Shown here in pieces: positions 11,160 to 22,740 of a stretch of 64,000 nucleotides of DNA; positions within the stretch are counted from its first letter, which is position 1; each line of letters starts with the position of its first letter. The stretch comes from Channallabes apus. Its lineage: Eukaryota > Chordata > Actinopteri > Siluriformes > Clariidae. The notes under the pieces were generated by a model. It made no database searches and was not told the DNA's origin. It was given only the letters and a program-made list of their open reading frames with translations. The stretch spans positions 5,878,847-5,942,846 of the forward strand of contig CM060107.1 in the NCBI GenBank assembly GCA_030522415.1, given 5' to 3'. Made by a program: the position numbers and the translations under genes.

Positions 11160-12124
11160 CCTGAGAATTGACCCCCTCACCCCATACTCCCGCAGTACCT
11201 CCCACAGAAAATCCAGAGGGACCTGATCATATGCCTTCTCCAAATCCATGAAACACATGTAGACTGGATGGGCAAATGTTGAAGAGTCGTGTCAACCAAG
11301 ACAGTCCCTCAGCACCCAGAGCCTTTAGCATTTCCGGACAGATCTCGTCAATTCCCAGGGCTTTGCCACCGTGGAGTTGTTTGACTACCTCAGTCACCTC
11401 GCCCAGGCAGATCAATATCGACCCCCATCATCCTCCACCTCTCTCTCTGCAATGGAGGGTGGATTAGTTGGGTTCAGGAGTTCCTCAAAGTGCTCTTTCC
11501 ACGGCCCAATTACCTCCTCAGTCGAGGTCAGCAGTGTTGCTGTACACAGCTTGGGTGGTTCCCCGTTTCCCCCTCCTGAGGTGCCAGATGGTTTTCCAGA
11601 AGTACCTTGCTGCCGCCCCAAATCTTTCTTGATGGATTCTCCAAGCTCCTCCCACACCCGCTGCTTTGCCTCTGCTACCGCTGTGGCTGCTGTCCCTCGA
11701 GCCTGCCGGCACCATGCAACTGCCTCTAGAGTCCCCCTGGATAACCCTGAAGGACTCCTTTTTCAGTCTCACAGCTTCCCTAACCACAAGTGCTCACTAC
11801 GCTGTTCAAGGGTTACTGTTCTACTGCATCCCTATGCTCAAACATCGTATTTGTTATGGACAATCCATGACTAGCACAGAAATCCAATAACAAAACACTG
11901 CTTGAGTTTAGACCAGGGAGATGACCATCTCCGTCATTGCCCACATGTGCGTTGAAGTCCCCCAGCAAGTCTATGGAATCCCCTACTGGGGCCCGATGCA
12001 GTACTCCTTTCCGAGTCTGCAAGAAGAAAGAATACGCTGAACTGCTGTTTGGAGCATAAGCACAGACAAAAGTAAGAATCCGCCCCATGGTCGTCAGAAG
12101 CAGAGAGGCAACCCTCTCATTCAA
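11160..12124 (-). pseudogene. RTE-like LINE remnant (endonuclease and RT pieces)
   Basis: On the minus strand, 12124-11813 encodes an apurinic-endonuclease-like segment with [15 protein letters not shown], the [10 protein letters not shown] motif and [19 protein letters not shown] gap and frame changes follow. 11657-11412 (VIGPWKEHFEELLNP) and 11415-11227 (GGKALGIDEICPEMLKALG) carry the linker and start of the RT. The palm with its catalytic Asp pair is missing. The clade is judged from these motifs; RTE is most likely, L1-related less so. Confidence 0.75.
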
Positions 12125-12290
12125 TTCAATTCAATTCAATTCGAATCAATTCAATTCTATTTATATTGCGCTTTTGTTATTGTCTCAAAGCAGCTTCACA
12201 AAAATGAAGAGAAAATTTAAAAAGAAAATTTATGGGAGTGTGTTTGCATGAGAAAAATGTGTCTAAATAATAATGAGATGAATGAATGAA
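12121..12290 (-). repeat. L2-like LINE 3' tail
   Basis: AATTC/AATTG tandem units followed by a diverged ATATTGCGCTTTTGTTATTG block, the terminal part of an L2-type 3' UTR different from the next one. Confidence 0.65.
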
Positions 12291-12296
12291 TGATAA

Positions 12297-12577
12297 ATTC
12301 AATTCAATTTTATTTGTATAGCGCTTTTAACAATTGACATTGTCTCAAAACAGCTTTACACAATCAAAAGAATTATTTAAGTTTGTATGGAATGTGAATG
12401 TGTATGAATCAAAATGTTCAGATAGCCCCTGGTGAGCAAGCCGCGGGCAACAGTGGCAAGGAAAAACTCCCTGAGATGGTAATAGGAAGAAACCTTGAGA
12501 GGAACCAGACTCAACAGGGAACCCATCCTCATCTGGGTGAAACAGATAGCAGGAAATGATCTGCATTTATACAGTGT
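12297..12577 (-). mobile_element. L2-like LINE 3' UTR copy
   Basis: Nearly identical to 6595-6878, including TTTGTATAGCGCTTTTAACA, and cut off at the 5' side: a severely 5'-truncated copy. Confidence 0.85.
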
Positions 12578-12791
12578 GTTAAAAGAGAACATCTCACACA
12601 CACATCAGAGAACGAAGCTAGAAATAAGGAATGTTTGTACCATCTGTGCACTAAATTTGTTGTGTAATAAAAAGAAGAGGCGAGAAATATAATGAAAATA
12701 ACTCCCTTTTAATCCTAATATATAAAACGCACATGAATGTAATGATGACATTTAATACCTCCCTCTACATGCATTGCGCACACACACACAC

Positions 12792-13314
12792 TAGTGATGG
12801 GTCGTTCATGAATGTTTCGTTCTTTTTGAACGAATCTTTAACATGACTCAGATGAACAAGTCGTCTCAGAGAGTGATTTGTTTATTTTCTATTGGGCGCG
12901 CAGCGCAAAACATCGCAAAACCTCCGTATGTGATATACAGGAAACAGTATTGAACGATTCCCAGCAATACGTTTTCAAGTCCCGAGTCGTTCGTTCTTTT
13001 AACACATGACTCCCATAGACGCTATGCGGTGCAAAAAGAATGAACGACTCAGAGAAGATATAAGAGGTGAGCTGCTCATTCTGTTTATTATAATATGTCC
13101 TTAGTTACATTGTAATATTTTCATAACTGGAACTATAGCCAAAATTTGTGTATGTAGACGTATTGGGGGTATTTTTATTGAAAATGCAACATTTTAATTT
13201 ATTTCAGATCAAATGAACGAAATGTTTGAAATGACTCAAAAAAGGATTTGTTCATTTTGATGAACGAGATTCAAAGAACTGAGTCACTAAAATGATTCGA
13301 ACTTCCCATCACTA
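12792..13314. mobile_element. hAT-like MITE
   Basis: A 523 bp unit with terminal repeats TAGTGATGGG / CCCATCACTA and further subterminal GTTC/GAAC words. It is flanked on both sides by ACACACAC, but it sits in a (CA)n tract, so this apparent 8 bp duplication is not independent proof. No ORF. Confidence 0.8.
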
Positions 13315-13337
13315 ACACACACACACTTTTACTTCCT

Positions 13338-13341
13338 GTTT

Positions 13342-13378
<37 letters not shown>
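13338..13378. repeat. (GT)n microsatellite
   Basis: About 20 GT units. Confidence 0.9.
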
Positions 13379-13380
<2 letters not shown>

Positions 13381-14149
13381 CATTTCCCTAAAGGGCTATT
13401 GCTTCTCAATAGGATGAGAATGTTTTGCCCCTTTCGCAGGTTATTTACTGATTATATATAAAAAAGTAATCACTATTAAAATCTATTTAGATTTCATTGT
13501 TTGATAGAAAATTCATCAATTGATTGAATTACATCACACTATAGTCAACACTACAAGATAGACCAGAGTCCATTGTCCTAACTCAGAATTCTGATATAAT
13601 AATACATAATTAATAATAATACCTGATAATAGTACACAACACACTAAAATGATAAATGTTCTGAGTTGCTGTATTTTTAATATCAGAATGAGTTCAGTTG
13701 GACTGAATCTGTTACTTTTCAATGTCATGTGGTAAGAGGCTTGAATTTAAGTTCAATAAGCAGAATATACTGTTCCTGTTTGCATGTTTTTATATTGGGA
13801 TCTTAATAGTACTGAATACTTGACGACTACTATAGTGATACAGTGTATGCTGTCATTTATAAGTAAATCTAGATAAAACAAACATGAACGTATCATGGTG
13901 AAGAAAAAAACTGCAATTTTCTGGTAACAAATTTGTGGCGAGTAAAAAGGCTGAATGGCGAATGACTCGCTGTGTGTTTCAATTCATTTTATCATTCTGG
14001 AGCAATAAACAGCTCATTATTTAAAAACTTTGCTCTAATATACAGTAGAATTAAACATCCTGTATAAATGATAAACCTGTAATTCTACACAAATAGGCCT
14101 CTTTAGGTCAGTGTATAATGCTTCTTCTTGTTAAGACTTTATTATACCA
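13379..14149. other. AT-rich sequence, no gene seen
   Basis: No exon-like or repeat-family signal can be supported here. Confidence 0.4.
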
Positions 14150-14335
14150 GGGGTAGCTCAGTGGTTAAGGCATTGGACTACGGTTCAGAAGATCCCAGGT
14201 TCAAACCCCACAACCACCAAGTTGCCACTGTTGGGCCCTTGAGCAAGGCCCTTAACCCTCAACTGCTCAGATGTGTAATGAGATAAAAATGTAAGTCGCT
14301 CTGGATAAGAGCGTCTGCCAAATGCCTAAATGTAA
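14150..14335 (+). mobile_element. tRNA-derived SINE with GTAAGTCGCTCTGG tail
   Basis: A box TAGCTCAGTGGTTAAGG and B box GGTTCAAACCCC (14198-14209) head the element. The core TTGCCACTGTTGGGCCCTTG is shared with the 1643 SINE, but the 3' tail GTAAGTCGCTCTGGATAAGA is the type common in teleost SINEs. TTATAC occurs on both sides. Confidence 0.85.
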
Positions 14336-14986
14336 ATTATACAGCAGTTAGTTCTGACTGGACAAGAAATATTACATGATGATAGATTCTAACCCTAACC
14401 TGAGTTGATGATCCTGATTAGCATTCTCTATCCATACGGAGGTACCTCAGCATACAAATTTCTTAGGGCGAATATTTCTTATTGTGAAGCGCATTTCACC
14501 CGTATGTAAATAATGTAAACGCAGATAATCTGTTCCAGCCACTCAAAAATATTACCAATATTATAACCTATAACACTATAATCATATTTTTGCATCTAAA
14601 AGTAAAACAATAAATAGACATTAAACCTCACTTAACCTTAATTCATGATTTCTCTTGGCACCGTCTGCTTTTAAAACCAAACTCAAAGTGTCTCCCTTTG
14701 CTTCTTACTATTGTCCCTGATAACACCCATAGCAAAACTTTGTTGCTCAGAATGAGCTTTGTCTTGTCTCATGAGACTGAATTGAGCTGTCTCATTACAA
14801 GATCGACTAAATTGCTTTACAAAGCAATTTTTGTCACAATTATTTTATATAAAAATTAGTTATTCCTACTTTCTTGCTTTGTTCATTTGTTATTTCTATT
14901 TCTCCTAAACCCCACTTAGGAGAAACAAAGAGACACAACTGAGACACAAAGTGAGAGATACTTTTAAGAAACATTTTGTCACATCT
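14336..14986. other. No gene seen
   Basis: AT-rich sequence without a supportable feature. Confidence 0.4.
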
Positions 14987-15521
14987 GAGCCACCTCAGCC
15001 CTGAGGAGTAAAATCTGGCTCAGCGGTTTACTGAGCTGCCGTTTGTCTCCCCCTAGTGTGTCTGCGTGTTTATTGTTCCCCAGTAACCTCGTTAGCACCG
15101 AATCGATGTTCACCTGTGTCTACCCCGTGTATCTCCCTATTTAGTCCAGCCGAACCCGTATCACTTTGTCTGTTCACCACCATTGTGTCTGTCTAACGTG
15201 TCTCTCATGTTTACAGTATTTCTCTCCCAGGACTGAGCGGTATCTGCAGGTGAGGCTCTTTTGTGTGGAAGGCCTTCCTAAAGGTCAAGGTTGGGCTGTA
15301 GGAGAAGCCGCTCCTTATTTTCGTCCCAAGGTTCCAGACGAGCCCTGTTTGTTTATTTTCGTTGATTTCTGACAGCTCGTCTGCAGACCCAGCCTGGCAT
15401 CGTAACCAGCCTGTGGTGTCTAGTCTTTGTGTGTTTCTTCGTGTTTTCAACAACATTAAAATCCATTTCTTTCAATTCACCCTGCATCTGCGTTCCCTCT
15501 CTCAGCATGGAAGATATGACA
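14987..15521 (+). mobile_element. Solo LTR
   Basis: A 535 bp block starts TGTCACATCTGAGCC and ends GAAGATATGACA, flanked by a perfect 5 bp duplication CATTT (14982-14986 and 15522-15526). Its TGTCA..TGACA termini match those of the LTR at 10262-10637, although the interiors differ. No internal retroelement genes are present. The superfamily cannot be assigned from an LTR alone. Confidence 0.82.
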
Positions 15522-15526
15522 CATTT

Positions 15527-15972
15527 GAGAAATCTGAGATGTACATGAGAAACAGAACTGCATTTGAAGTAGAAGCAAATGAGCCATATACAAGACCATA
15601 ATGAGATTAAAGTCAGATATAAATGAGAAATATTATAGCTTTATTGAGCATATCAAAAATCCTCAATTAACAGCATACAGTTTAATACATTTACAATTCA
15701 CACAGACACCAGGAAAATCTGGCAAATCAAGACCCTAAATGTCATAAATCCTGATAAAGATATTAAGTGTCACACTACTCAACTCAAAGTAGGATTTATA
15801 CAGGAGTTTCACAAAGTCCACAGCATCGTGACAATCTTACAGTAAAAAGAATCAGTCAAAAAGAAGATATTTTAAAAGGAAAATTGGTTCCTCAAAGGTT
15901 TCTGTGGTGACATGCTTCTGAAAAGAACCCAGTTAACATAATAACCAAGACAACCTTTCCACAAACAAACAG
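15527..15972. other. No gene seen
   Basis: AT-rich sequence without a supportable feature. Confidence 0.4.
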
Positions 15973-16656
15973 ACATTCGACAGACATTCGGAAGCGGTAT
16001 TTTAGGGACCGTCGACAAATTTCTGTCCAAATGAAAAGCGAAAGTACTTGTTACTTACCTGGCTATGTGCCCCAGTTATTACATTAATTTATTATTCCAT
16101 GGATGCTGCTTTTGTTTATTATTAATTTGTTGAATTAATTGATTAATTCAGTTTTGTGAATTAATTTGCAAATATTATGTATTTCATTTTTATTAAATCA
16201 CAATTTCTTCAATAGCTTTTTGGTCGTGTAACCACGTGACCCCAAACTGGTACCAAAATAATCCAATTAAAGTTCCACACCAGGTACACCTGATTTTATC
16301 CCAAGATATGTCTTCATTCATTTTTATTTAATTTTTTATTTTAAAATAATGCTATTTCTTCAATAGCTTCTAGGTCATGTGATTTTGGTACTAGTTTGGG
16401 GTCGCCAGGTCACATGACCTAGAAGCTATTGAAAAAATAGCGTTTTTTTATATCGTTTATATGTTGAATTAATATTATCTATTAATTCAACAATTAATAA
16501 TAAACAAAAGCAGTATGCATTACATTTGTATGTTTAATAATAAATTAGAATAACTGGGGCACGTAGCCAGGTAATTAAAAAGTACTTTCGCTTTTCATTT
16601 GGACAGAAATTTGTCGACGGTCCCTAAAATACCGCTAACGAATGTCCGTCGAATGA
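15973..16656. mobile_element. Foldback element
   Basis: Almost the whole 684 bp is one imperfect palindrome. The outer arms run CATTCGAC..GGTATTTTAGGGACCGTCGA and its reverse. Inner blocks also pair, for example TAGCTTCTAGGTCATGTGA (16366-16384) with the CACATGACCTAGAAGCTA stretch near 16411-16428. No ORF. The outer motif AGGGACCGTC is shared with the elements at 16660-17068 and 46048-50225. Confidence 0.85.
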
Positions 16657-16659
16657 CTG

Positions 16660-17068
16660 AATATCAAACTAACTTCACCGCGGTTATATAGGTCACTTGA
16701 CCTTGACGGTATTGAAGTAAAATGCAGAATTATTAAATATTAATTATTAATAAATATAAAAAGTGATAATATTGAATAAGAAAAGGTTGTACCCTCTGCA
16801 GGACAAGTGGACACACATTTCAGAATAGGTTTTGAGGCAATAGATCATTTATTTATTTAAGATATGTTCATAATATAAATATTATCCGTATTTCAGTCGG
16901 ACAATAATTTGCAGACGGTCCCTAACTCGCGCAGTAGGCGACGTGCTTTCACCGGACTCTTGTTAGCGAATCTCCGCTACAAATCAGCAAATCTCCGCTA
17001 CAGGCGGGATCTGGAGCCCGGAGCTCGAATATCCAACGTCCAACGTCAAACCAACTTCACCGCGGTAA
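16660..17068. mobile_element. Half copy of the long-arm foldback element
   Basis: From about 16740 it carries the CCTCTGCAGGACAAGTGGAC unit seen in the tandem repeats of the 46-50 kb element, then ATTTCAGTCGGACA, CAGACGGTCCCTAACTCGCG and the terminal CAAACCAACTTCACCGCGGT. It therefore equals one terminal arm with a single tandem unit. A near copy of the terminal word (AAACTAACTTCACCGCGG) stands at its other edge in the same orientation. Confidence 0.7.
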
Positions 17069-17950
17069 GACTAATATTAAACGATTATTGTTCTTTCTAA
17101 TGCGTTTAAGTAATGCAGCCAACATAATCCTCTATATTAAAATTCCATTCTTTTCCCGTAAAATATCGATATTACATATATTCCTTTCTAAACATTCTAC
17201 TGCGTTGCCACGGGTTACTGACGTCATCCTCGCGCGTTTGAGTCATGGTCGTGTCTAGAAGGGATATATAGGTCAGACCGGAAACTAACAATGAAATGAA
17301 TTGTTATACCTATTGGATCGTTTTTCACGTATAAACCTAATCCTTTCTATAATACAAAAAGTTCTACTGTTGTACAGGGAGTGAAAAATAACAGATTGAT
17401 GTGTGCATGCCCAATAGCTACAGCTGTATTCCTTCTAGCCTTAACTGTATTAAACCCATAATAAAAATCTAATTACTTAAAAGTAACTTATTAATTTTTA
17501 TTACTTATTACATTACTTGTTTAAAAGAATATAGTACCACAAGCTGTTCATAAACTTTTTAATGTAATTTTAATATTGTTGTTTAGTATTGGTTAAACAA
17601 GACCAAAAAAAGGTAGTCATTTAGAATTTTTTAACTAACAGTTGTTTTACTAAAAGTGCATGAAAACTAAAAACACATTGCCTGATAAGAACAAATATGG
17701 TTCGTAAAACACCACAATAAGGAGGAGGAGCACAGTTTAGTAACCTTTGAAGTGGCACTAATTTAGTAAACAGTCACAATTTTAGCCAATAAAACATTTT
17801 ATTTAGAGGCAGAGCTGCTCCGTTTAAGATCTCGTCTTCACAAGTTAAAAAAAAAATTAATAACCCCTCCACCCAACCTGCTCATTCATTCATGCTGTAG
17901 TAGCAGTAGCAATGGCGAGGTTTTGCGTGATTTCTTCTCAAATGTCATTT
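17069..17950. other. No gene seen
   Basis: No supportable exon or repeat. A small CpG-rich patch lies near 17210-17250. Confidence 0.4.
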
Positions 17951-18011
17951 CAGTTAAAAGGAGCAAAACCATAATGACAGAATAAAGACCCGTTAGATAC
18001 AGTCTCAAGAC

Positions 18012-18045
<34 letters not shown>

Positions 18046-18218
18046 GATTATTATTATTATTATAATAATGCGAGATAATTAGCATTTTATTGTATACAGG
18101 GGGGGTGTTGTCCGCGTTCTTATCATGCGACTGGGGGGGGCGGGGTTGTGCGTTCTGATCATAAAAATAGAGTAACGAGGCTATTTTTAAAATGTAAGGA
18201 GTAGAAAGTACATATAAT

Positions 18219-18661
18219 CAGAGGTGGAAAGAGTAATAAAATTTTGTACTCAAGTACAAGTACTGTTACTTCAGTGAAATTTTACTTAAGTACAAGTAAA
18301 ATTACCATTATAAAAATCTACTCAAATAAAAGTAAAAAGTAGCTCATTAAAAAATTTACTCAGAGTAAAAGTTACCGAGTTACTTTTTTATTTTAATTTT
18401 TTTAACAGCGGGGTGGGATGAGGCATTCTAGCGTAGTTCAAAAAAAGATGAGCAGATATAAATCTCAAACTAGTTGTTTTTAACTGAAGGAACACCTTTG
18501 CATAATAAAGCTGTTGTTTTTCTTGTGCTTAAAAATCAGAGTGGTCACTTAAATATGGTGTTACGTCCCAGTCTAGGGCCAAACAGCAAAAGAATGGTTC
18601 AGGGTTCTATTTTAAACTGTATGGAAATGGTGGTATATGGCAGAAAGAACTAGATCCAATC

Positions 18662-18745
<84 letters not shown>

Positions 18746-19431
18746 AGGAGGAGGAGGATCAGATTCAGGGTGGACCCAGGCCAAAATAATAAACAAAATG
18801 GTATTTATATTTAGTAGCTAGATTACCTGCAAAAAAAAAAAAGACACAAACAAAAATACAGGTACCTTCCCGGACTCCCTAAACCAAAAACAGTGAAATT
18901 ATCTACAAATATATACAAAGACCAACCAAACCATAGGGACAAAGCAATAATCAAAGTCAATTGGAGGCAAAAAGTCAAAACCAGAATACACAACCAAATA
19001 TCAAAACGCCAAAATCACAACCTCTTTCCTCTTTCCCGCGTCTCTCTCCGGTTTATACATGGTTGTGCTAGTCGATGACGTCACTCAGGGCGGAAGCGAC
19101 CGTGTGGAAGGTCAGGAAGATGCCGATGTCAGAAAACCCGGAGTGGAGTCTGGAGCGGCGCGCGACCAGGACATGATACACACACGCGGCGCAACGGAGC
19201 ATTCATACAAAGCATAATATATTTTTTTATTTTAGCATTTTCATTCATTTATTTTTTACTCAGTAGCGAATATGATTTAAAATGTAGCGAATTACAATAC
19301 TTCAAACAAAACGTACTTAAGTAAAAGTAAAATTACAGATTTTTAAAACTACTTAAAAAAGTAGAAATACACAAAAAAGCTACTCAATTACAGTAACGCG
19401 AGTAAATGTAATTCGTTACTTTCCACCTCTG
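18219..19431. mobile_element. Tol2-like hAT, nested, non-autonomous
   Basis: Terminal repeats CAGAGGTGGAAAG and CTTTCCACCTCTG delimit 1213 bp, with the perfect 8 bp target duplication CATATAAT at 18211-18218 and 19432-19439. The interior has (TA)n(CA)n (18664-18744) and no transposase. Confidence 0.92.
18664..18744. repeat. (TA)n(CA)n microsatellite
   Basis: About 30 TA units followed by about 10 CA units. Confidence 0.9.
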
Positions 19432-19860
19432 CATATAATTGCTTAAAAATGTAAGGAGTAGAAGTAAAAAGTCGGCTGAAAAATAATTACTCCAGTAAAG
19501 TATAGATACCCAAAATTTCTACTTAAGTAAGGTAACGAAGTATTTGTACTTCATTACTTGACACCTCTGGTAGTGGTCCATTTATTATTAAATCTATAAA
19601 AAAATGTTTGCATTTGTAAAATAGCATAAATAAATCATGGGTAGTGTACAACAGTGATAAAAAAATAATACAACGCATGTTATAAGTTCGATTTCAAGGC
19701 GCGTGAAATTCGCCGTCTTTTCCGTTTCAGGGATTTAAAAACCACTAACTATGTCATTTTTGGCCTCTACTGCTCTCCGTACATTCTCAGTGGTACATGC
19801 ATAACAGTTCGTGGGCGAGTCTTCTCCTAAATTAAGCCCATTACTAATATTTTTTCTATT

Positions 19861-21305
19861 ATGATTAATGATGTTTTTAGTAAAATAAAATATGATATTG
19901 GGAAGTCATTATTTGCAGATGACGCTGCCCTTTGGAAAAATGGCAAGAGTTTAATTTTAGTTCTAGAGAAGATACAGGAAGCAGTAGGTTTGATTGAAGA
20001 ATGGTCTTTTTATGGGGTTCAAAATTTTCAGTGGAAAAGACAAAGATCATGGTTTTCACTCAAAAGAGGGATAAAGATGCTACTGTAAGGCGTTATTGGA
20101 TGGAAATCAAATGGAGCAGGTAAATTCCTTTCAGTTTTTAGGGGTAACATTTGACTCTAAATTAACTTGGTCAGAGCAGGTAAGGAAAGTAGAGGAAAAG
20201 TGTAAGAAGATTTTAAATATAATGAGGTGCTTGACTGGAACAGAGTGGGGTTCTAGTAAAGGAGCCTTAATATGTGGCTTAATTAAGTCCGGCTTTTGGA
20301 GCCATTCATTGTAAAGTTTATTTTGGCCACTGGGTGGCACTGTGACACAATATAATCGTAGCACCGGTGTAAGAGCCAGGTGTGTTGTTGGTCATTAGGA
20401 AACACACAGGTTTGACCGCGCAACAGAGTAGCGTGTGGAGGTAATAATTTGTAATACTGTGTCATTGTATATGGATTGGTAACTTTGATGAATACTCTCA
20501 AGCAATTTAAGCAATTTCCCTTTGGGATTAATAAAGTTCTTTGAATCTTGAATCTTGAATCTTGAATCAACAAGTGGATTTAAGACGATCGTTAATGGAG
20601 CACAAATGAAAGTAAGACGTAGCATTGCATCGACTTCGTTTTCATGGGGTCTGTTTGTACGCGTCCAAGAACTTCCTTAGATATTACCAACGCAGCGGCT
20701 TATTGGAAAGCCGTTACACCGGTGATCGATTATGGAAGTATAGTGTATAGATCTGCGTCGAAAACATCATTAAAGAGACTGGAAGTTATACAAAATCAAG
20801 CATTGCGAATTTGTTGTGGAGCCATAAGGTCCTCACCGGCTTGCGCATTGCAAGTTGAGGTGGGCGAGCTACCATTAAGGTTAAGATTTGAGCAACTGAT
20901 GATGAACTAATATAAAAGGTGATAATGAATGAAGGCATCCCACAGTAAAGTGCCTTACCCCTTGTTGGGAAAGTGCGAAGGCCATTGTGGAATGCTTTGC
21001 CTGGGCAGCTAGTAAAATAGCAATAGAAATGAAATTTCAGGAGAGTAAGTTCAGTCCTACTGTTCGTTATTCAAGTACACCGCCTTGGCTGTTCTCACCA
21101 CTAGTAATAGACTTCTATATCCAAGGAGAAATAAAAACACATAATGGAAAAGGAAACTGGGCAAAAAAAGTGTAGGACAGAATAAGGTCTATGCATAATT
21201 CCTGTATAGCTGCATATACAGGTTTTACTGGTTTTGCATTCATTATTCCAGAACTAAAGATAAATGTTAAGGACAGAACCTCTGATCATCTGACAGTATT
21301 TAATT
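19861..21305 (+). pseudogene. Jockey/I-type LINE ORF2 remnant
   Basis: Fragments in RT order can be read. 19861-20088 has KSLFADDAALWKNGKSL with the catalytic FADD box. 20096-20314 has FQFLGVTFDSKLTW and ILNIMRCLTG. 20644-20910 has VIDYGSIVYRSASKTSLKRL and QNQALRICCGAIRSSP. From 20987 FAWAASKIAIEMK and SSTPPWLF follow, then FIIPELKINVKDRTSDHL, an RNase-H-like tail, near 21236-21300. Several frameshifts, stops and an insertion (about 20309-20575) make it dead. Confidence 0.8.
20309..20575 (+). mobile_element. Short retroposon with (TTGAATC)n tail
   Basis: It interrupts the LINE remnant and ends with four TTGAATC repeats after GGGATTAATAAAGTTCTTTG, a LINE/SINE-like 3' tail. The exact left boundary is uncertain. 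Confidence 0.55.
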
Positions 21306-21436
21306 GAGCTGCAGCCACAAACCTGACCTGAACTGGGAAAGCAGCAGGCAGTGGAACAAACCACTGGGAGGAAGCAGAGGGGGAACCCAACTGTTTCTAA
21401 ATGCAGTTTTTGCGGGTTTTTTTTCTACTTACACAA

Positions 21437-22168
21437 TTATCTTAGGTATACATACATATATTTTTCACAATAGAGAATGCGTTTTTTTGGGGGGGGAGGG
21501 GGGCGGGGTGACAACCCGCAGATTGGGGGGGACATGTCCCCTCCGCCCCCCTGTTGATTATCTGTTCGGATGAGTTGTCTCTGCGCTCTTGGGGTAATTT
21601 TGGTCGGCCGGCCGCTCCTGGGAAGGTTCACCACTGTTCCATGTTTTTGCCATTTGTGGATAATGGCTCTCACTGTGGTTCGCTGGAGTCCCAAAGCTTT
21701 AGAAATGGCTTTATAACCTTTACCAGGCTGATAGATCTCAATTACTTTTGTTTTCATTTGTTCCTGAATTTCTTTGGATCTTGGCATGATGTCTAGCTTT
21801 TGAGGTGCTTTTGGTCTACTTCTCTGTGTCAGGTAGCTCCTATTTAAGTGATTTCTTGATTGAAACAGGTGTGGCAGTAATCAGGCCTGGGGGTGACTAC
21901 AGAAATTGAACTCAGGTGTGATAAACCACAGTTAAGTTATTTTTTAACAAGGGGGGCAATCACTTTTTCACACAGGGCCATGTAGATTTGGAGGTTTTTT
22001 TGCTCCCTTAATAACGTAAACCTTCATTTAAAAACTGCATTTTGTGTTCAATTATGTTTTCTTTGACTAATAGTTAACGGTTTTTGATGAGCAGAAACAT
22101 TTAAGTGTGACAAACATGCAAAAGAATAAGAAATCAGGAAGGGGCAAATAGTTTTTCACACCACTGTA
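21437..22168 (-). mobile_element. Tc1-like transposon, 5' half
   Basis: The right terminus is TACAGTGGTGTGAAAAACTA in reverse (ending 22168). The minus strand then encodes the transposase N-terminus at 21787 (MPRSKEIQEQMKTKVIEIYQ; ISKALGLQRTTVRAIIHKW; GRPTKI). The copy breaks off near 21560 into G-rich sequence that seems to belong to another element. No catalytic domain. Confidence 0.82.
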
Positions 22169-22242
22169 TATGTGTCTTATTTATTCATAGAGTTATTTAT
22201 TTTATAATGTCCTATTTATTTATTTAATTTTGAACACTTTGG

Positions 22243-22326
22243 AGTTCCATAAAGTGGAGAAAAACCATAATGCCAGAATAGAGACCTGATAAATACAGTC
22301 TCAAGGCGTTGTTAATAATAATAATA

Positions 22327-22386
<60 letters not shown>

Positions 22387-22740
22387 ATGCGAGATAATTA
22401 GCATTTTATTCGTGTGATGTCAACTCACTAGGTCACATCTATCTAAATAAACCCAAACTGCATGTGAAAGGAATCAGCACTGGTAGTGGTCCATTTATTA
22501 TTAAATCTATTTAAAAAAAGTTTGCATTTGTAAAATAGCATAAATAAATCATGGGTAGTGTACAACAGTGATAAAAAAAAAACAATACAACGCACGTTAT
22601 AAGTTCGATTTCAAGGCGCGTGAAATTCGCCGTCTTTTCCGTCTCAGGGATTTAAAAACCGCTAACTGTCATTTATGGCCTCTACTGCTCTCCGTAGATT
22701 CTCAGTGGTACATGCATAACGGTTCACAGACAACAACCGG
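22243..22740. repeat. Local duplication, copy 2
   Basis: Uninterrupted partner of 17955-19812, with an (ATT)n microsatellite at 22314-22384. On the minus strand both copies hold a short stretch reading ..YACTTENLRRAVEA.. or close to it, reminiscent of a psq-type helix-turn-helix, but with nearby stops. Confidence 0.75.

Larger units (their letters stand above)
18097..19569. mobile_element. Tol2-like hAT (outer element, incomplete)
   Basis: The right end reads ..CTTCATTACTTGACACCTCTG at 19550-19569, a Tol2-type terminus. The left part (18108-18218) resembles internal sequence of the related fragment at 56740-56800. The left terminus was not found. A second hAT is nested inside. Confidence 0.6.
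17955..19812. repeat. Local duplication, copy 1 (interrupted)
   Basis: Bases 17960-18090 and 19568-19812 match 22255-22410 and 22480-22735 respectively. Shared words include ATGCGAGATAATTAGCATTT and GGTAGTGGTCCATTTATTAT. Tol2-like hAT material separates the two parts of copy 1. The segment contains a (TAA)n/(TTA)n microsatellite. Confidence 0.8.

Noticed and set aside
12784..13322. 8 bp target duplication of the hAT MITE as proof of insertion
   Set aside because: ACACACAC on both sides is inside a (CA)n tract and would be expected by chance; the MITE call rests on its terminal repeats instead.
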